Shown in pieces: positions 1 to 10,880 of a DNA stretch of 32,500 nt. The stretch covers positions 1 to 32,500 of the forward strand of contig JAQGDQ010001300.1 of assembly GCA_030141605.1 (NCBI GenBank), in the 5' to 3' direction. The translations under genes and the position numbers were made by a program. Source of the stretch: Tubiluchus corallicola. Lineage: Eukaryota > Priapulida > Priapulimorpha > Priapulimorphida > Tubiluchidae. Every line of letters begins with the position of its first letter. Position 1 is the first letter of the stretch. The notes under the pieces are model-generated. The model saw nothing but the letters and a program-made list of their open reading frames with translations. It made no database searches and was not told where the DNA came from.

Positions 1-290
<290 letters not shown>

Positions 291-760
291 TTATGTACGC
301 CACATTTAGAAATTAAATGAACTATTCTGTTCATTCTCTGGAGCAAAATGATCGGTATTGTTTTCCCACGATAAGTCTGCTGAGAATGAATTTTCAGAAA
401 CAAGCAATTTGTACACATGCCACATCTCCACTTCCGTACTTTTTTACAAACTTCAACTCTCATACGTCTGCATTCTGACAGCAGTCGTAACGTTGCCTAA
501 AGAAAAAGTCTTTCGAGGGTTTGAACCACAGTTTAACAAAATGATTGTAAATGGTTGATAAAAAAACCCTACGTAGTCTTGGAGATCTGTAGATCTTCTT
601 CGTTTGAAGTCAGAATACAAATTTACCTGTCTGGTTCTGTTATGTCCTTAATGTTTTTTCCATTAGTTGTAGGTACGTGTTGCGTCAGTGCTGCAGTTGC
701 AAAAGCTGAAATTTGCTTTAGAGCTATTATACGCCCAGTAAGCCCTTCACTGTTTCGTTG

Positions 761-772
761 TGCGCATGCGCA
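761..772. promoter_or_regulatory. NRF1-type palindrome TGCGCATGCGCA
   Basis: TGCGCATGCGCA is a perfect 12-bp palindrome and matches the consensus bound by NRF1-family factors, which is typical of broad promoters. It sits just 5' of a DR1-like site. A second near-identical copy (TGCGCATGCGCG) occurs far away at 13625-13636. Function is inferred from the motif only. Confidence 0.4.
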
Positions 773-780
773 GTTGCTGT

Positions 781-794
781 AGGTCAAAGGTTAA
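781..794 (+). promoter_or_regulatory. DR1 nuclear-receptor-like site
   Basis: AGGTCA-A-AGGTTA: two half-sites in direct orientation with one spacer base, the arrangement bound by HNF4, COUP-TF and RXR-type receptors. The same 14 bases recur on the opposite strand at 1054-1067. Motif-based only. Confidence 0.4.
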
Positions 795-1053
795 TCGTAC
801 TACACCAACGGGTCTTAATTACAACCGCTACGTGACATTTTTAAAGCAATACCGTCTGCCGCATCAGTTCAGTATCTACAGTTGCGACGCCATCTCCTTA
901 CTGTTCTAGGTGGAGTTTTTTTAATTGTGCATTAGTCTGTGTGATCCAGAGTGATTTATAGCAGAATCTTGCTAGGGAAGAAGAATAATATAAACTAGGT
1001 AAGGTTCCAATTAGTTGCTAAACCTGTTACTATTACAACAGCATGGGATGCGC

Positions 1054-1067
1054 TTAACCTTTGACCT
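1054..1067 (-). promoter_or_regulatory. DR1 nuclear-receptor-like site, inverted copy
   Basis: The exact 14-base reverse complement of 781-794. The identity does not extend into the sequence inside the pair, so it looks more like paired sites than long terminal inverted repeats of an element. Confidence 0.4.
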
Positions 1068-1408
1068 TTTTGCGATCATCATCAATCGCTGGTATTGTGA
1101 AAAGGCCTATTATTCGTGTAGATTTGCTTTTGAACAATGTGGATTGTTGTGTTTTTAACCAATTGTTAATATTTTGGTCCTTGACCACGACCCGGTCTCG
1201 CCATAACCACCTAGATGAAGTAGTTTCTGTCATTCAATACCGGATTCCACCTATACATTCGCTATGCAGAGCACAGAACTGTGTAAAAAACAGTTCATTC
1301 ATTTATTCACTGATTTAATTTATTCCCTGTTTGTTTCTTTCTTTTTCTTCTTTTTATTTTCTTTGCTTGTTAATTTCATGATTCTTTCGTTTGCTAACCG
1401 GTTTATAA

Positions 1409-2136
1409 GGTGTGTCAGGAAATGATTTAACTCTCCGTAGAAAAGAAATAAAAAAGAACAGATAAAAACCGACAAAACCACGAGAAAAAGCATTTAATAT
1501 TAAAGAAAGACAGGATGATTTTTCATACACTGCCCCAATTTCAAATATGGTAAAAATACTGCAAAAGCGTTTCTGATAATTAAATAATAGATTAAAACTT
1601 AATAAACGGCGGGCGAGCAAAACTATTGATGACATCACAAACGAACATAATTTTCAACAGCAAAAATATTTCACGAGCGTGTTGCGCTTGTTTGCGAAAG
1701 AGAAAATTGAAGTACAGTGCTACTTTAAGATATTCAGTGTGATGTACTAAAACTAGGCAAGTTTTAAGGTAAAAATTCAAATTTACCGCTGTGCTCACGC
1801 AAGAGCTGTCGAATTAGCGTAGTCCGTCACAAATTAATACACCTGAACTGAGAGCTACAGTACCTATTTTTATGTAATGTGTTTCGGAAATGCAGGCGCT
1901 AGTATAAGGTGTAGTGCCAGTCTAACTAACGAATGACGAAATCCATGTAACAGCGAAGAACTAGTCGCGCGAACGTGAAATTGTGTTTGTGTGACAATAA
2001 TTCTTTCACGTAAGTCATTTTTGAAGAAATAGTATGTTTCCTTTCAATAGTTTAAAAAGCAGATTGTTTTGACCTACAGTTTAAGAATTGGTTTTGTTTT
2101 GCTTTAAATTTAAGAGCTATCATTTTCTGACACGCT
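1409..2136. mobile_element. Non-autonomous DNA transposon with terminal inverted repeats
   Basis: The ends are inverted repeats: GGTGTGTCAGGAAATGAT at 1409-1426, and a near reverse complement at 2119-2136 (ATCATTTTCTGACACGC is its core). The 728-bp body has no transposase-like frame. The same inverted repeat bounds the element at 23120-24331, and the inner left arm is also shared (GATAAAAACC/TGACAAAAC near 1460 and 23180). Positions about 1505-2100 match a diverged direct copy at 19276-19870. Superfamily is unassigned. The flanks suggest a TA-type target, as in Tc1/mariner, but no clear target duplication is visible. Confidence 0.75.
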
Positions 2137-3223
2137 GTTTTTTCGTTCGCTTCTACATTCTTTCATGCATACTTTCATTTCTTAGTGAAACGTTATTGTT
2201 AAATTTCAGTTTTGTGATTTGAATTTCAATTTTGTGTTTACAATACAGTGCATGAGAATATTCTAACTTTATTTCCAGTTTTGCAGTAAACCTGCAGGTG
2301 GAATGACTGTTTCTTATTCTATCACTCAGGTGGGACAGGTAATCAGCCACGTTTCGAAATCAAGCCGAAATTAATTAGCCAATACAATCAATCGATTAGC
2401 ATGTATCTGCTATTTACGATAGGGTCATCTGAACAGAGACACCTATTAGCTAAACAAAACACTTTTACCACGAAGACGCAACATCACAATTGACTAAGAT
2501 TCAGGTATCATGCAGGTTGATGGGCACATAAACTACATCAAAGGTACCGACGCTTTCTTCAGGCCGAGGTCTTTTGTGTGTCGGTAGTCTGATCGAATTG
2601 CTCGGATTTAATACATAAAGGTAAAATAATTAAAAATATTTGACTGGTTTTCTCATAACTATGAATATTCATGCATAAGTTTGATTTCATCTTTCTGGGA
2701 TAACTCATTTGGGCCAAAAGCATGCATATTAAACAGAAGTAATTATACAAACTTAACACTCCGAGTACCACGTCTCCGAATTTGTACCTACGTTTAGCAC
2801 CGCCCACTCGACGAATACCGCCCGATTATTGGCTAATTGTCGTCCGCCGTTAATTAATCGTTATTATAAGAACAGAAGTTCAAAGAGATCCCGCGCGGTG
2901 GTTTACAGTAACTCGGGTGTCTTCATGAAAAGGGAAGCGACTTTTTATGAGCATGACAACGCATAAGACACGAGTCATTAAATGATGGCGCTTCAGTCAC
3001 TAATAGCCCTCGTTGTGTCGAGCGTCGAATCACTTGTGCGTAAAACAGTCGAGTGCTGGTATCACAGCTGTAAACAAGTTACTAGCGCCCGCATAAACAC
3101 ACAAACAATTGAGTAAACAACTCAGTTGCATCGAATACTTTGCAAAGAAAGTTTTCAAACCGCACAGAACAACATTAACTCTTTCGTCGTTTTTATCGCA
3201 TCCGGGAATTCGGAAAAGTTTGA
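2137..3223. other. 5' flank of the Evx gene; putative promoter/5' UTR region
   Basis: No recognisable protein. The part from about 2800 on is richer in GC and more complex than the surroundings, with ATTGGCTAATTG, TTAATTAATCG and a TATAAG. It is the natural place for the core promoter and 5' UTR of the gene that starts at 3281. A long open frame on the minus strand across 3030-3431 resembles nothing I know and is not called. Confidence 0.45.
2828..2870 (+). promoter_or_regulatory. Weak core-promoter candidate (inverted CCAAT and TATA-like)
   Basis: ATTGG at 2828-2832 is an inverted CCAAT box, followed by TTAATTAATCG homeodomain-like sequence and TATAAG at 2865-2870. If used, transcription would start near 2895-2900 and give a 5' UTR of roughly 380 bases before 3281. 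AT-rich background makes chance matches likely. Confidence 0.2.
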
Positions 3224-3280
3224 ATGCAGACGTCAGCTCTCTGCTTTCCGTCGTTTCACATCCGGTCTGGTGGGAGTGAG

Positions 3281-3398
3281 ATGGGGGAGAAGCTCGCCGA
3301 AACGCTGAACAACGGGGAAGAGGCGAAAATAGGGGAACTCTCCAAAGAAAAGGAAAACCTGAAAGAAGTTGACTCCAGGAAATGTTTGAACCTAAAAG
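3281..3398 (+). CDS. Evx: Evx homeobox gene, exon 1 (N-terminal region)
   Basis: This exon encodes 39 residues plus one base of a Gly codon, beginning MGEKLAETLNNGEEAKIGEL. It is rich in Glu and Lys and has no recognised domain. The case for it is structural. The ATG at 3281 has a good context (G at -3 and at +4), the donor AAAAG/GTTAGT is acceptable, and its phase fits exon 2 exactly, so the junction codon is restored. An in-frame ATG at 3224 directly follows a TGA (3221-3223) and would add 19 residues, but its context is weaker (T at -3). The N terminus is the least conserved part of the family, so homology cannot confirm it. A different or additional first exon remains possible. Confidence 0.68.
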
Positions 3399-3703
3399 GT
3401 TAGTAAACTTTGTAACTTTAACGTTTCTCAAACTGAATCATTTTTATTGTCGTGCTAAAAAGTAGGAAAAAATTTGGAAGCATTTTATTAGCTGAAAAGG
3501 GTAAAATGTGAGTTATTATAAGTTTCTGTAAATATTTATAAGTTTATGTAATTACTATTGAAACTATTCTGTTCTTAGGTAATGCAAAAATACTTCTTGT
3601 AACGTTGACCTATTACGTCATGCAAAATCTCAAATAATTCATAAAAAGCACTAGTACTTCAGTTTTCATATTTGGCTTCCTGTATTTAAGTCACTGTAAT
3701 TAT
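3399..3703. other. Start of intron 1, no feature seen
   Basis: AT-rich intron sequence after the exon 1 donor, leading into the 36-bp minisatellite. Nothing recognisable. Confidence 0.6.
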
Positions 3704-4170
3704 AGTTACAGAAACTTGTAATTACACAGGTTTACAAATAGTTACAGAAACTTGTAATTACACAGATTTACAAATAGTTACTGAAACTTGTAATTACACA
3801 TGTGTGCAAATAGTTACAGAAACTTGTAATTACACAGGTTTACAAATAGTTACAGAAACTTGTAATTACACAGGTTTACAAATAGTTACAGAAATTTGTA
3901 ATTACACAGGTTTACAAATAGTTACAGAACTTGTAATTACACAGATTTACAAATAGTTACATAAACTTGTAATTACACAGGTCTACAAATAGTTACAGAA
4001 ACTTGTAATTACACAGATTTACAAATAGTTACAGAAACTTGTAATTACACAGGTTTACAAATAGTTACAGAAACTTGTAACTACCCAGGTTTACAAATAG
4101 TTACAGAAACTTGTCATTAAACAGGTTTACAAATAGTTACTGAAATTTGTAATTAAACAGGCTTACAAAG
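3704..4170. repeat. 36-bp minisatellite, about 13 copies
   Basis: The unit is roughly AGTTACAGAAACTTGTAATT followed by ACACAGGTTTACAAAT. Copies differ by a few bases (GGTTT/GATTT/GGTCT, TAATT/TCATT), and the last copies are the most diverged. Each unit contains TAATTAC/GTAATTA, a homeodomain-core sequence, so the array carries many such cores by repetition. Confidence 0.93.
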
Positions 4171-5520
4171 AATCTGTTTAATGCAACATAGATGTAATTA
4201 TTTAACGTCTACTATATGGCCTACACCCTGCTTGTTCACAATGAGTCAATGATATGTATAGTCGTAAAATGTCGACGTCTATCCTGATATGCTCTCTTTA
4301 AAATAAATAGAGTTTGTTAAATTCTAATTCTTTGTTGATACTATGATTTCATCAAATATTTTTAATTGTTCTATATGTAAATTGTTTTTCATTTTTCCAC
4401 AAACAATACACACACAAGTTCGTATAATTAAATGGTTCACATAACTAAATGCATCTTCGCGTGCACAAATGCCAAATAAATATAATTACAGCTTATTTCC
4501 TGTTATAAATAAGTGTCGTATGTGTAGAACTTTGAAAGCTCCATTTTTGAAAGCTCCAAACTAATGGAGTTACTTCGACTAAACTGCATAACTCTTTTTC
4601 TGCAGAAATAGAGCAGAATTTTTTAATAGGTTTTAAGTTTTGATTAAGCTAAATTGCAAGCGAACGTATATGTAAGAAAGGCGGACAAGCGCCTATCAAA
4701 GATTTATGTTTACCGTCTATGTACAATTATTATTCTAAGCATACTAGAATATGTGTGGGCTATTTTAACACTTCATATTCGTGTGTGGTAGCATATTATG
4801 CCCCCAGTGTAAAGTGTTAGCCATTTCTGCACGAATGACGTATACAGGCAGTAAAAATGAGCGAACAGTAATTTTTATTAGCGTCGGAGACACATCGAAT
4901 GATTATACTATTAAGACGCAGAAATGTTTTCGTGTCAGATAAATTATTGCAGGCTATAAACGTACACAAGATCAATTTGTATTATCGGCCAGTAGCCGTG
5001 GAGAGAATAATGATGGTGGTAGGAATATTATAACGATGGAGGAAGAGTTGTAATAAAAAACATTGGAACTCACTAATGTATTACTCTTTTGGTAATTGTT
5101 ATAATACAGGTTTGCACGAAAATTTTGATACGCTTACGCTATGCAGTAGAACTACTTCGTCTTAAATTTTTCCATTCTGTTAATCATAGTATTATAAACG
5201 CACAAAGAATAAATTATTTATAGCCAGGAACTGTATCTTTCATAAACTCATAATAGAGTGACTTATTTATGAGCGTTTTCGTACTTTATTATGTAGTATA
5301 CCACACGTTATCTTGGCTACGTACAAGGCCAAATATTACTAAGCTAATTTAAAACAAAATTTGCTGGCGTATTATGGAGTCATTTAAAACAAAAATCATG
5401 ACGTAATAAACATGGCTTAAGTGTTAGACACAAGTTTAACTTACGATTGCATTTGTAATTGTATTTTGAACAAAGCTGTACTAGTGCGACTTATTTACGT
5501 TGCAGTAGAAATTTATAAAA
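4171..5520. other. Intron 1, AT-rich, no feature recognised
   Basis: No coding similarity, long repeat or clear motif cluster was seen in this 1.35 kb. Confidence 0.5.
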
Positions 5521-5568
5521 GTAAACAATATAGAAAGTAAACAAAGTAAAAAGTAAACAAAGCAAGGC
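5521..5568 (+). repeat. Three 16-bp units, each starting with a forkhead-type GTAAACA
   Basis: GTAAACA occurs at 5521, 5537 and 5553, spaced exactly 16 bp. GTAAACA matches the core forkhead (FOX) recognition sequence. It may be a small tandem repeat or a clustered binding site. Confidence 0.5.
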
Positions 5569-5639
5569 AAAGAGAAAATGTTTAGCCATGTATTTTGCAT
5601 ATGCAAAACTTATGCCCTACAATTATGTCTCCAATAATC

Positions 5640-5830
5640 AAAGACGGGTAAAATAAGAATTGAATTTTATATATAAAATTTTAAATTTATGATATATATA
5701 TATATATATATATATATCATAAATTTATATTAAGTAATTATCATGTATATATTAAGTAATTAACTCCATAATTATATTTATATATCATAAATTTGTATAT
5801 GCATCTTGTTATATATATATATATATAACT
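5640..5830. repeat. AT-rich palindromes around (TA)n
   Basis: AAATTTATGATATA...TATATCATAAATTT forms a near-perfect cruciform-capable palindrome at about 5682-5730. Related TATCATAAATTTG and (TA)n follow to about 5827. Confidence 0.8.
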
Positions 5831-5860
5831 TTTACTTTATAACGTATGTTACACAACATA

Positions 5861-6664
<804 letters not shown>

Positions 6665-7010
6665 TATTTCTTTATATTTTTATGTATGCATAAATGTATT
6701 TCGGTAAACAGTACTTGAGAGAGATCCGTTTAACAATCCACCCACTCCGTCATGTAGACTGCATATTAGCATCAATGACATCAGGTAAATCATTAATTAA
6801 AGATAAAACAAGTGTGGTCCAAGAACACTTCCCTGGCGTACACCAGATGTTACACATACCAAAGCAGATGTAAAAACCTCAGGCAAGATAGAAAAAATAC
6901 ATTTCTTTGTACTTATGTATGCATAAATGTATTTCGGTAAACATACTTGAGAGAGATTCGTTTAACAATCCACGCACTCCATCATGTAGACTGCATATTA
7001 GCTTCTACGA
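6665..7010. repeat. Two ~105-bp direct repeats around a LINE fragment
   Basis: 6665-6770 and 6902-7007 match closely from TATGTATGCATAAATGTATT through GTAGACTGCATATTAGC. The 130 bp between them encodes a reverse-transcriptase fragment on the minus strand. The arrangement could be a target-site or segmental duplication around an inserted fragment, or a tandem duplication that later diverged. Confidence 0.8.
6773..6901 (-). pseudogene. LINE reverse-transcriptase fragment
   Basis: Read on the minus strand, this encodes VTSGVRQGSVLGPHLF and then, after a frameshift, INDLPDVIDA. This is the well-known reverse-transcriptase segment (GVPQGSVLGP...INDLP) of non-LTR retrotransposons, just before the catalytic FADD box, which is missing. 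It is a short, frameshifted, non-functional remnant. Confidence 0.82.
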
Positions 7011-7221
7011 ACAGGTAATAAATAGATGACATAGGTTATTAATATTTATGTAGGTTATCATACCTAATAATGTAACTTGTCGTTAGTCATATGGAGTTAA
7101 TATTAATCATGATGTCACACCATGATGGTGCAGGTTTCTTTAAATGACCTACATGAATCCTATAATCTAGGTTACTTATTCTTATGCTTGATCTTATCAT
7201 GAACATGAAAGATTTGTTCGT

Positions 7222-7595
7222 GACCTCTTTGAGCTGAAAAGTTATATGATTAGAACCTCATGATTCACAATAAGTTAATCATAATATGAATTTTGGATAA
7301 AACGTGCTACAAGAGAGGAAGTTCTTGGTATTCATTTTGCAGTTTGACCTCTTTGAGCCGGGAGGCTATACAATTAGAACTTCATGATTCACAATGAAGT
7401 AAACATAATATGAATTTTGGATAAAACGTGTTGCACGAGAGGAAGTTCTTGGTATTCATTTTGCAGTTTGACCTCATTGAGCCGGGAGGCTATACAATTA
7501 CAACTTCATGATTCACGATAAATTAAACATAGTATGAGTTTTGGATAAAACGTGCTACAAGAGAGGGAGTTCTAGGTACGCATTTTTCTACTCTT
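7222..7595. repeat. Three tandem copies of a ~124-bp unit
   Basis: GACCTCTTTGAGC-like starts fall at 7222, 7345 and 7470. Each copy carries CATGATTCACRATRAA, ATGARTTTTGGATAAAACGT and GAGAGGRAGTTCT. The second and third copies share GAGCCGGGAGGCTATACAAT, which is changed in the first. No coding potential was recognised. Confidence 0.92.
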
Positions 7596-7744
7596 GTGAC
7601 GATTTCGGAAATGGTGTTTGAAAAAGAAAAATGACGTCAGTAATTACGAGGGAAATTATTTACGAACGCGGGTAACTCTTGAAACGTTTGTAGTAGTATG
7701 TGTTTTTGTTTTTCAAACAAAATTTATGTGTATCAGTTCTCATT

Positions 7745-8250
7745 ATAACTTGTTATATGGGCATAAGCAATGGTACACGTATCTTTCAATATTAAAATGG
7801 ATTTTTCTATTTATATATTCCATTAAGGCGATTCTTACTGGTGCTTCACTTGGTAATCGTAGAATACGTCCTAACTATCTTATTCTTCGAATTTTGACTT
7901 TTGAACTCCAAGTAAATTCTTTCGTTCTGTTGTATAAATCTTCATTTTTGATTATGTATGGCCATCTTATCTTTAAAACTTTCCTAAGAAGACTTCTATG
8001 AAATGTGTCAATCTGCTTTTCTTGAGTAATCGTTAAACACCAAGTTTTACTGTTGTAGGTAAATATGCTAGCAACGTGAGCATGAAATAATCGAAATCTT
8101 AGGTTAACACTTATTTTCTTGCTAGTTAATACATTCTTGTGCTGAAGAAAAGCATGCATTGCTTGTTGCTTTCTGCTTTTAATATCTTCTTCAGTGTTCA
8201 GAATGTACTTGCACTTTTTCCAAGACTGATTACCATCTTTTGCAATAATA
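7745..8250 (-). pseudogene. LINE reverse transcriptase, C-terminal remnant
   Basis: The minus strand reads like the thumb and C-terminal part of a non-LTR retrotransposon reverse transcriptase: DGNQSWKKCKYI, NTEEDIKSRKQQAMHAF, then RLFHAHVASIFTYNSKTWCL and RSLLRKVLKIRWP. After an in-frame TAG (at about 7872, where a Trp is usual) it continues as LGRILRLPSEAPVRIALMEY. No active-site FADD box, endonuclease or 3' tail is present. It is an old fragment in intron 1, opposite in sense to Evx. Confidence 0.85.
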
Positions 8251-8559
8251 TGTGTATATATTTCAATTAGGCATAATATATCTCTCCTGGACATTAAACA
8301 ATGCAGCAAATCACTCAGTTAAACATCCATGAATTCACATAAAAGAAGTGCACGCTCTAATCTGCAAACACAATAGAAATATCTAATTTATTCTTTAATG
8401 TTCTTTAATGTTACTGTTTTTCCTGTTAACTTATCATTTGAGCAGACTACATTACTTGCATTAAAATTGTGTAGTCGAAACAAAAGATTTAGCTGACTAA
8501 ATGCAAAAAACGCGTTGTACATTTTACGTGAAAAAAATTGGTCTGAATTGAAGTTACCA
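8251..8559. other. Intron 1, no feature recognised
   Basis: AT-rich sequence, nothing seen. Confidence 0.5.
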
Positions 8560-8880
8560 GAATTTACATGATTTCGTTATTTCCGTTTGACGGTCTGTCG
8601 TCCACTGATTCGTCCATATAAGTTGCTTACCTGTCATAAAATTAATTATTGCCGTATAATCCGCTTACGTTTCTTCTGCTTTAAGTAACGTTTAACGAAC
8701 AAGACGTTAATTATTTAGATAATAGAATTGTAACAATTGACAGGGGTAATCCAATCAGTTCACAAGTACACGGTTGGACATTACTCTATTGTGGTTTCCA
8801 TTGTGTACCACCACTGTGTACACTGATCTCTCGTGTTGCTCTTATTGTATCAGAATAAAGCTGTTTGTCTGGTGAGCGCG
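8560..8880. promoter_or_regulatory. Candidate cis-regulatory island
   Basis: A non-repetitive patch with CTGTCA then AAATTAATTATTG (homeodomain core), TTAATTATT, ACAATTGACAGG (TGACAG is a Meis/TALE core), GGTAATCCAATCA, and ATTGTGGTTT with ACCACCACTG (Runx-type cores in both orientations). The motif mix is typical of developmental enhancers, but this is inference from composition. Confidence 0.25.
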
Positions 8881-9480
8881 TGCCAGTTGTCTATACGATT
8901 CGGTTGATTTGCATCATTCAATTCAATTCAATTCAACTCATTTCAATTTATTTATCTCTTTGTAATACTGCGATAAAACATGATTAATAAGCGAATCACT
9001 AATAAGTTTTTGAAGAATGATTAAGATGAATAGATAGATCTAGAACTAGAGAAAGGATAGCGAAATAACTATAAAGTCACCTAGTCTGCTATCTTTTACC
9101 GAATATAGATAAAATGATTTTTAGACACTGGTGGACATTAATGTTGTCAGTTTAATTTAGGAAACATTAATAATTTTTAAAATTATGACATTTGCTATCA
9201 TTTTCTGCTCTTTTCTGTTTCTTTCCTTTCTTTCTTTTTTTAATCAATTGCTACTTCTTTGGCATCTCTTGTCCCATTCCATTCTTTTCGGTTTGGATTT
9301 GCTCCGTTTTGCCTTTTTGCTTTTAAGCGTACTCTTCTGTTTTCTTTTAACTTGCATTCTTGGTTTGTTCCATCTCCGTTTTGTCTTTTACTTCTCAATT
9401 GTTCAACTTCTTGGTTTGTTCCATCTCCGTTTTTTCTTTCCCTTCTTATTTTATCATTAACTTGTATGTCTGTCTGTCTT
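8881..9480. other. Intron 1, T-rich sequence with a 51-bp direct repeat
   Basis: TTCTTGGTTTGTTCCATCTC followed by CGTTTT occurs at 9357 and again at 9408, giving two copies of a 51-bp unit. The rest is pyrimidine-rich. The open frames through it are Leu/Phe-rich artefacts. Confidence 0.6.
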
Positions 9481-9670
9481 TTGCTTGACTGTTCATTGTT
9501 GACTGACTGGTTGATTGATTGGTGACTGGTTGATTGATTGGCTGATTGGTTGATTTATTGATTGGTTGATTCATTGATTGATTGATTCACTGACTGACTA
9601 ATTGATTCATTGATTAATGAATATAAACATAAATGGAATGACAGACAGACTGGCAGGTTGATTGATTGTT
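9481..9670. repeat. Degenerate (TGAT)n / (TGAC)n tetranucleotide
   Basis: Imperfect TGAT, TGGT and TGAC tetramers, probably an aged tetranucleotide array related to the TTCA array that follows. Confidence 0.8.
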
Positions 9671-9699
9671 CAAATAACTAGTTTAACAATTATATCAAT

Positions 9700-10366
9700 T
9701 CATTTACTTAGTTGTTTTTGTTTGTTTGTTTTCTTGTTGATTTGCTCATTTATTTGCTTGCTTTCTCGCAAGTTTGTTTATTGATTTATTCTCTCAGCCA
9801 CTCAGTGCATCACGTCCGTTTGTTTATTGGGTAATTTATAAATTTAATCACTCCTTTTTGCTGTTTTGTTTATTCATTCATTCATTCATTCATTCATTCA
9901 TTCATTCATTCATTCATTCATTCATTCATTCATTCATTCATTCATTCATTCATTCATTCATTTGTTCATTCATTCATTCGTTGACTCATTCATTCATTAA
10001 TTCATTCATTCATCCATTCACTCACTCATTCATTCATTCATTGATTTATTCATTCATTCATTCATTCATTCATTCATTCATTCATTCATTCATGCACTCA
10101 TTCGTTGATTCATTCATTCATTAATTCGTTCGCCCGCTCGTTCGTTCTTACATTCTTTCCTTAATTTATTTATTTCTTCATTCATTCATTCATTCATTCA
10201 TTCATTCATTCATTCATTCATTCATTCATCCATCCATTCATTCATTCATTCATTCATTCATTCATTCATTCATTCATTCATTCATTCATTCATTCATTCA
10301 TTCATTCATTCATTCATTCATTTATTCGTTCGTCCGTCCGTCCGTTCGTTCGTTCGTTCATTCATG
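9700..10366. repeat. (TTCA)n tetranucleotide array
   Basis: TTTG/TTGA-type variants lead into long TTCA runs at about 9868-9960, 10030-10095, 10178-10228 and 10234-10321. They are separated by degenerate TTGA/TTCG stretches and end in CGTCCGTTCG variants. Translations such as the repeated Ser-Phe-Ile-His are artefacts of the repeat. Confidence 0.97.
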
Positions 10367-10880
10367 CAAATTGCCAACGCTTCAAAGCCGGTAATTTCGG
10401 TGCAACATCATCCGACTGAGCGGCTTCATAGCCCGCAAAGCTTTATAGTCTGCATGGCTTCCCGGCCTAATCTCATTCCGGTCGACTCGTGTCACTTCAA
10501 ATCAAAATACGGCCTTGTTAGATCCCAATTATTGCGAATAATACCTTAAATTTAGCCTAAGTGAAAGGTATAAACAGCATTTTAATTTATGGGTTATTAC
10601 GATCGCAAGCGTAATCCCTGGCGGCAGCTTTTTGTCGCGCGTAGATCAACGCAACGCAATTTCCAGCTAATAAACAATAATATCTGTGACGTGTAGTGAC
10701 GGATGCTGATTAGATCGTATTTTACACTAAGCGCTTTGTAGTTTCAATAAAACTTGGGTCTTGGGGCGGACGCAGAACCGTCCCTTCACGTGTTAAAACC
10801 CAGTTAAGGTGTCACATTAAATCGCGATAGGGTTGCCATCTGGTCGCGAACCAAATTCAGGAGTCAAGAAGCAGCAGCTG
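10367..10880. promoter_or_regulatory. Candidate cis-regulatory island
   Basis: Non-repetitive and less AT-rich than its flanks. It contains CGTAATCCCTGG, GCTGATTAG (GATTA cores), AATTATTGCGAATAAT, TCACGTGTTA and AGGTGTCAC (T-box half-site). It follows the tetranucleotide array immediately. No enhancer activity can be shown from sequence alone. Confidence 0.22.

Larger units (their letters stand above)
291..1408. other. Upstream non-coding stretch, with possible alternative promoter
   Basis: I recognise no protein. The notable content is a cluster of transcription-factor-like sites (NRF1-type at 761-772, DR1-type at 781-794 and 1054-1067, a YY1-like GCGACGCCATCTCC at 884-897). A strong-looking splice donor (AG before GTAAGG) follows at 998/999. 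Together these could mark a promoter and non-coding first exon, but nothing here proves transcription. Confidence 0.4.

Noticed and set aside
1354-1798. Minus-strand frames of 94 and 68 codons
   Set aside because: They lie in the non-coding body of the inverted-repeat element and are not preserved in its copy at 19276.
3030-3431. 133-codon minus-strand frame antisense to exon 1
   Set aside because: No family resemblance; overlaps a better-supported exon on the other strand.
7618-8001. 127-codon + strand frame
   Set aside because: Largely antisense to the LINE reverse-transcriptase remnant and without family resemblance.
9774-10124. Ser-Phe-Ile-His repeat protein
   Set aside because: Artefact of (TTCA)n.
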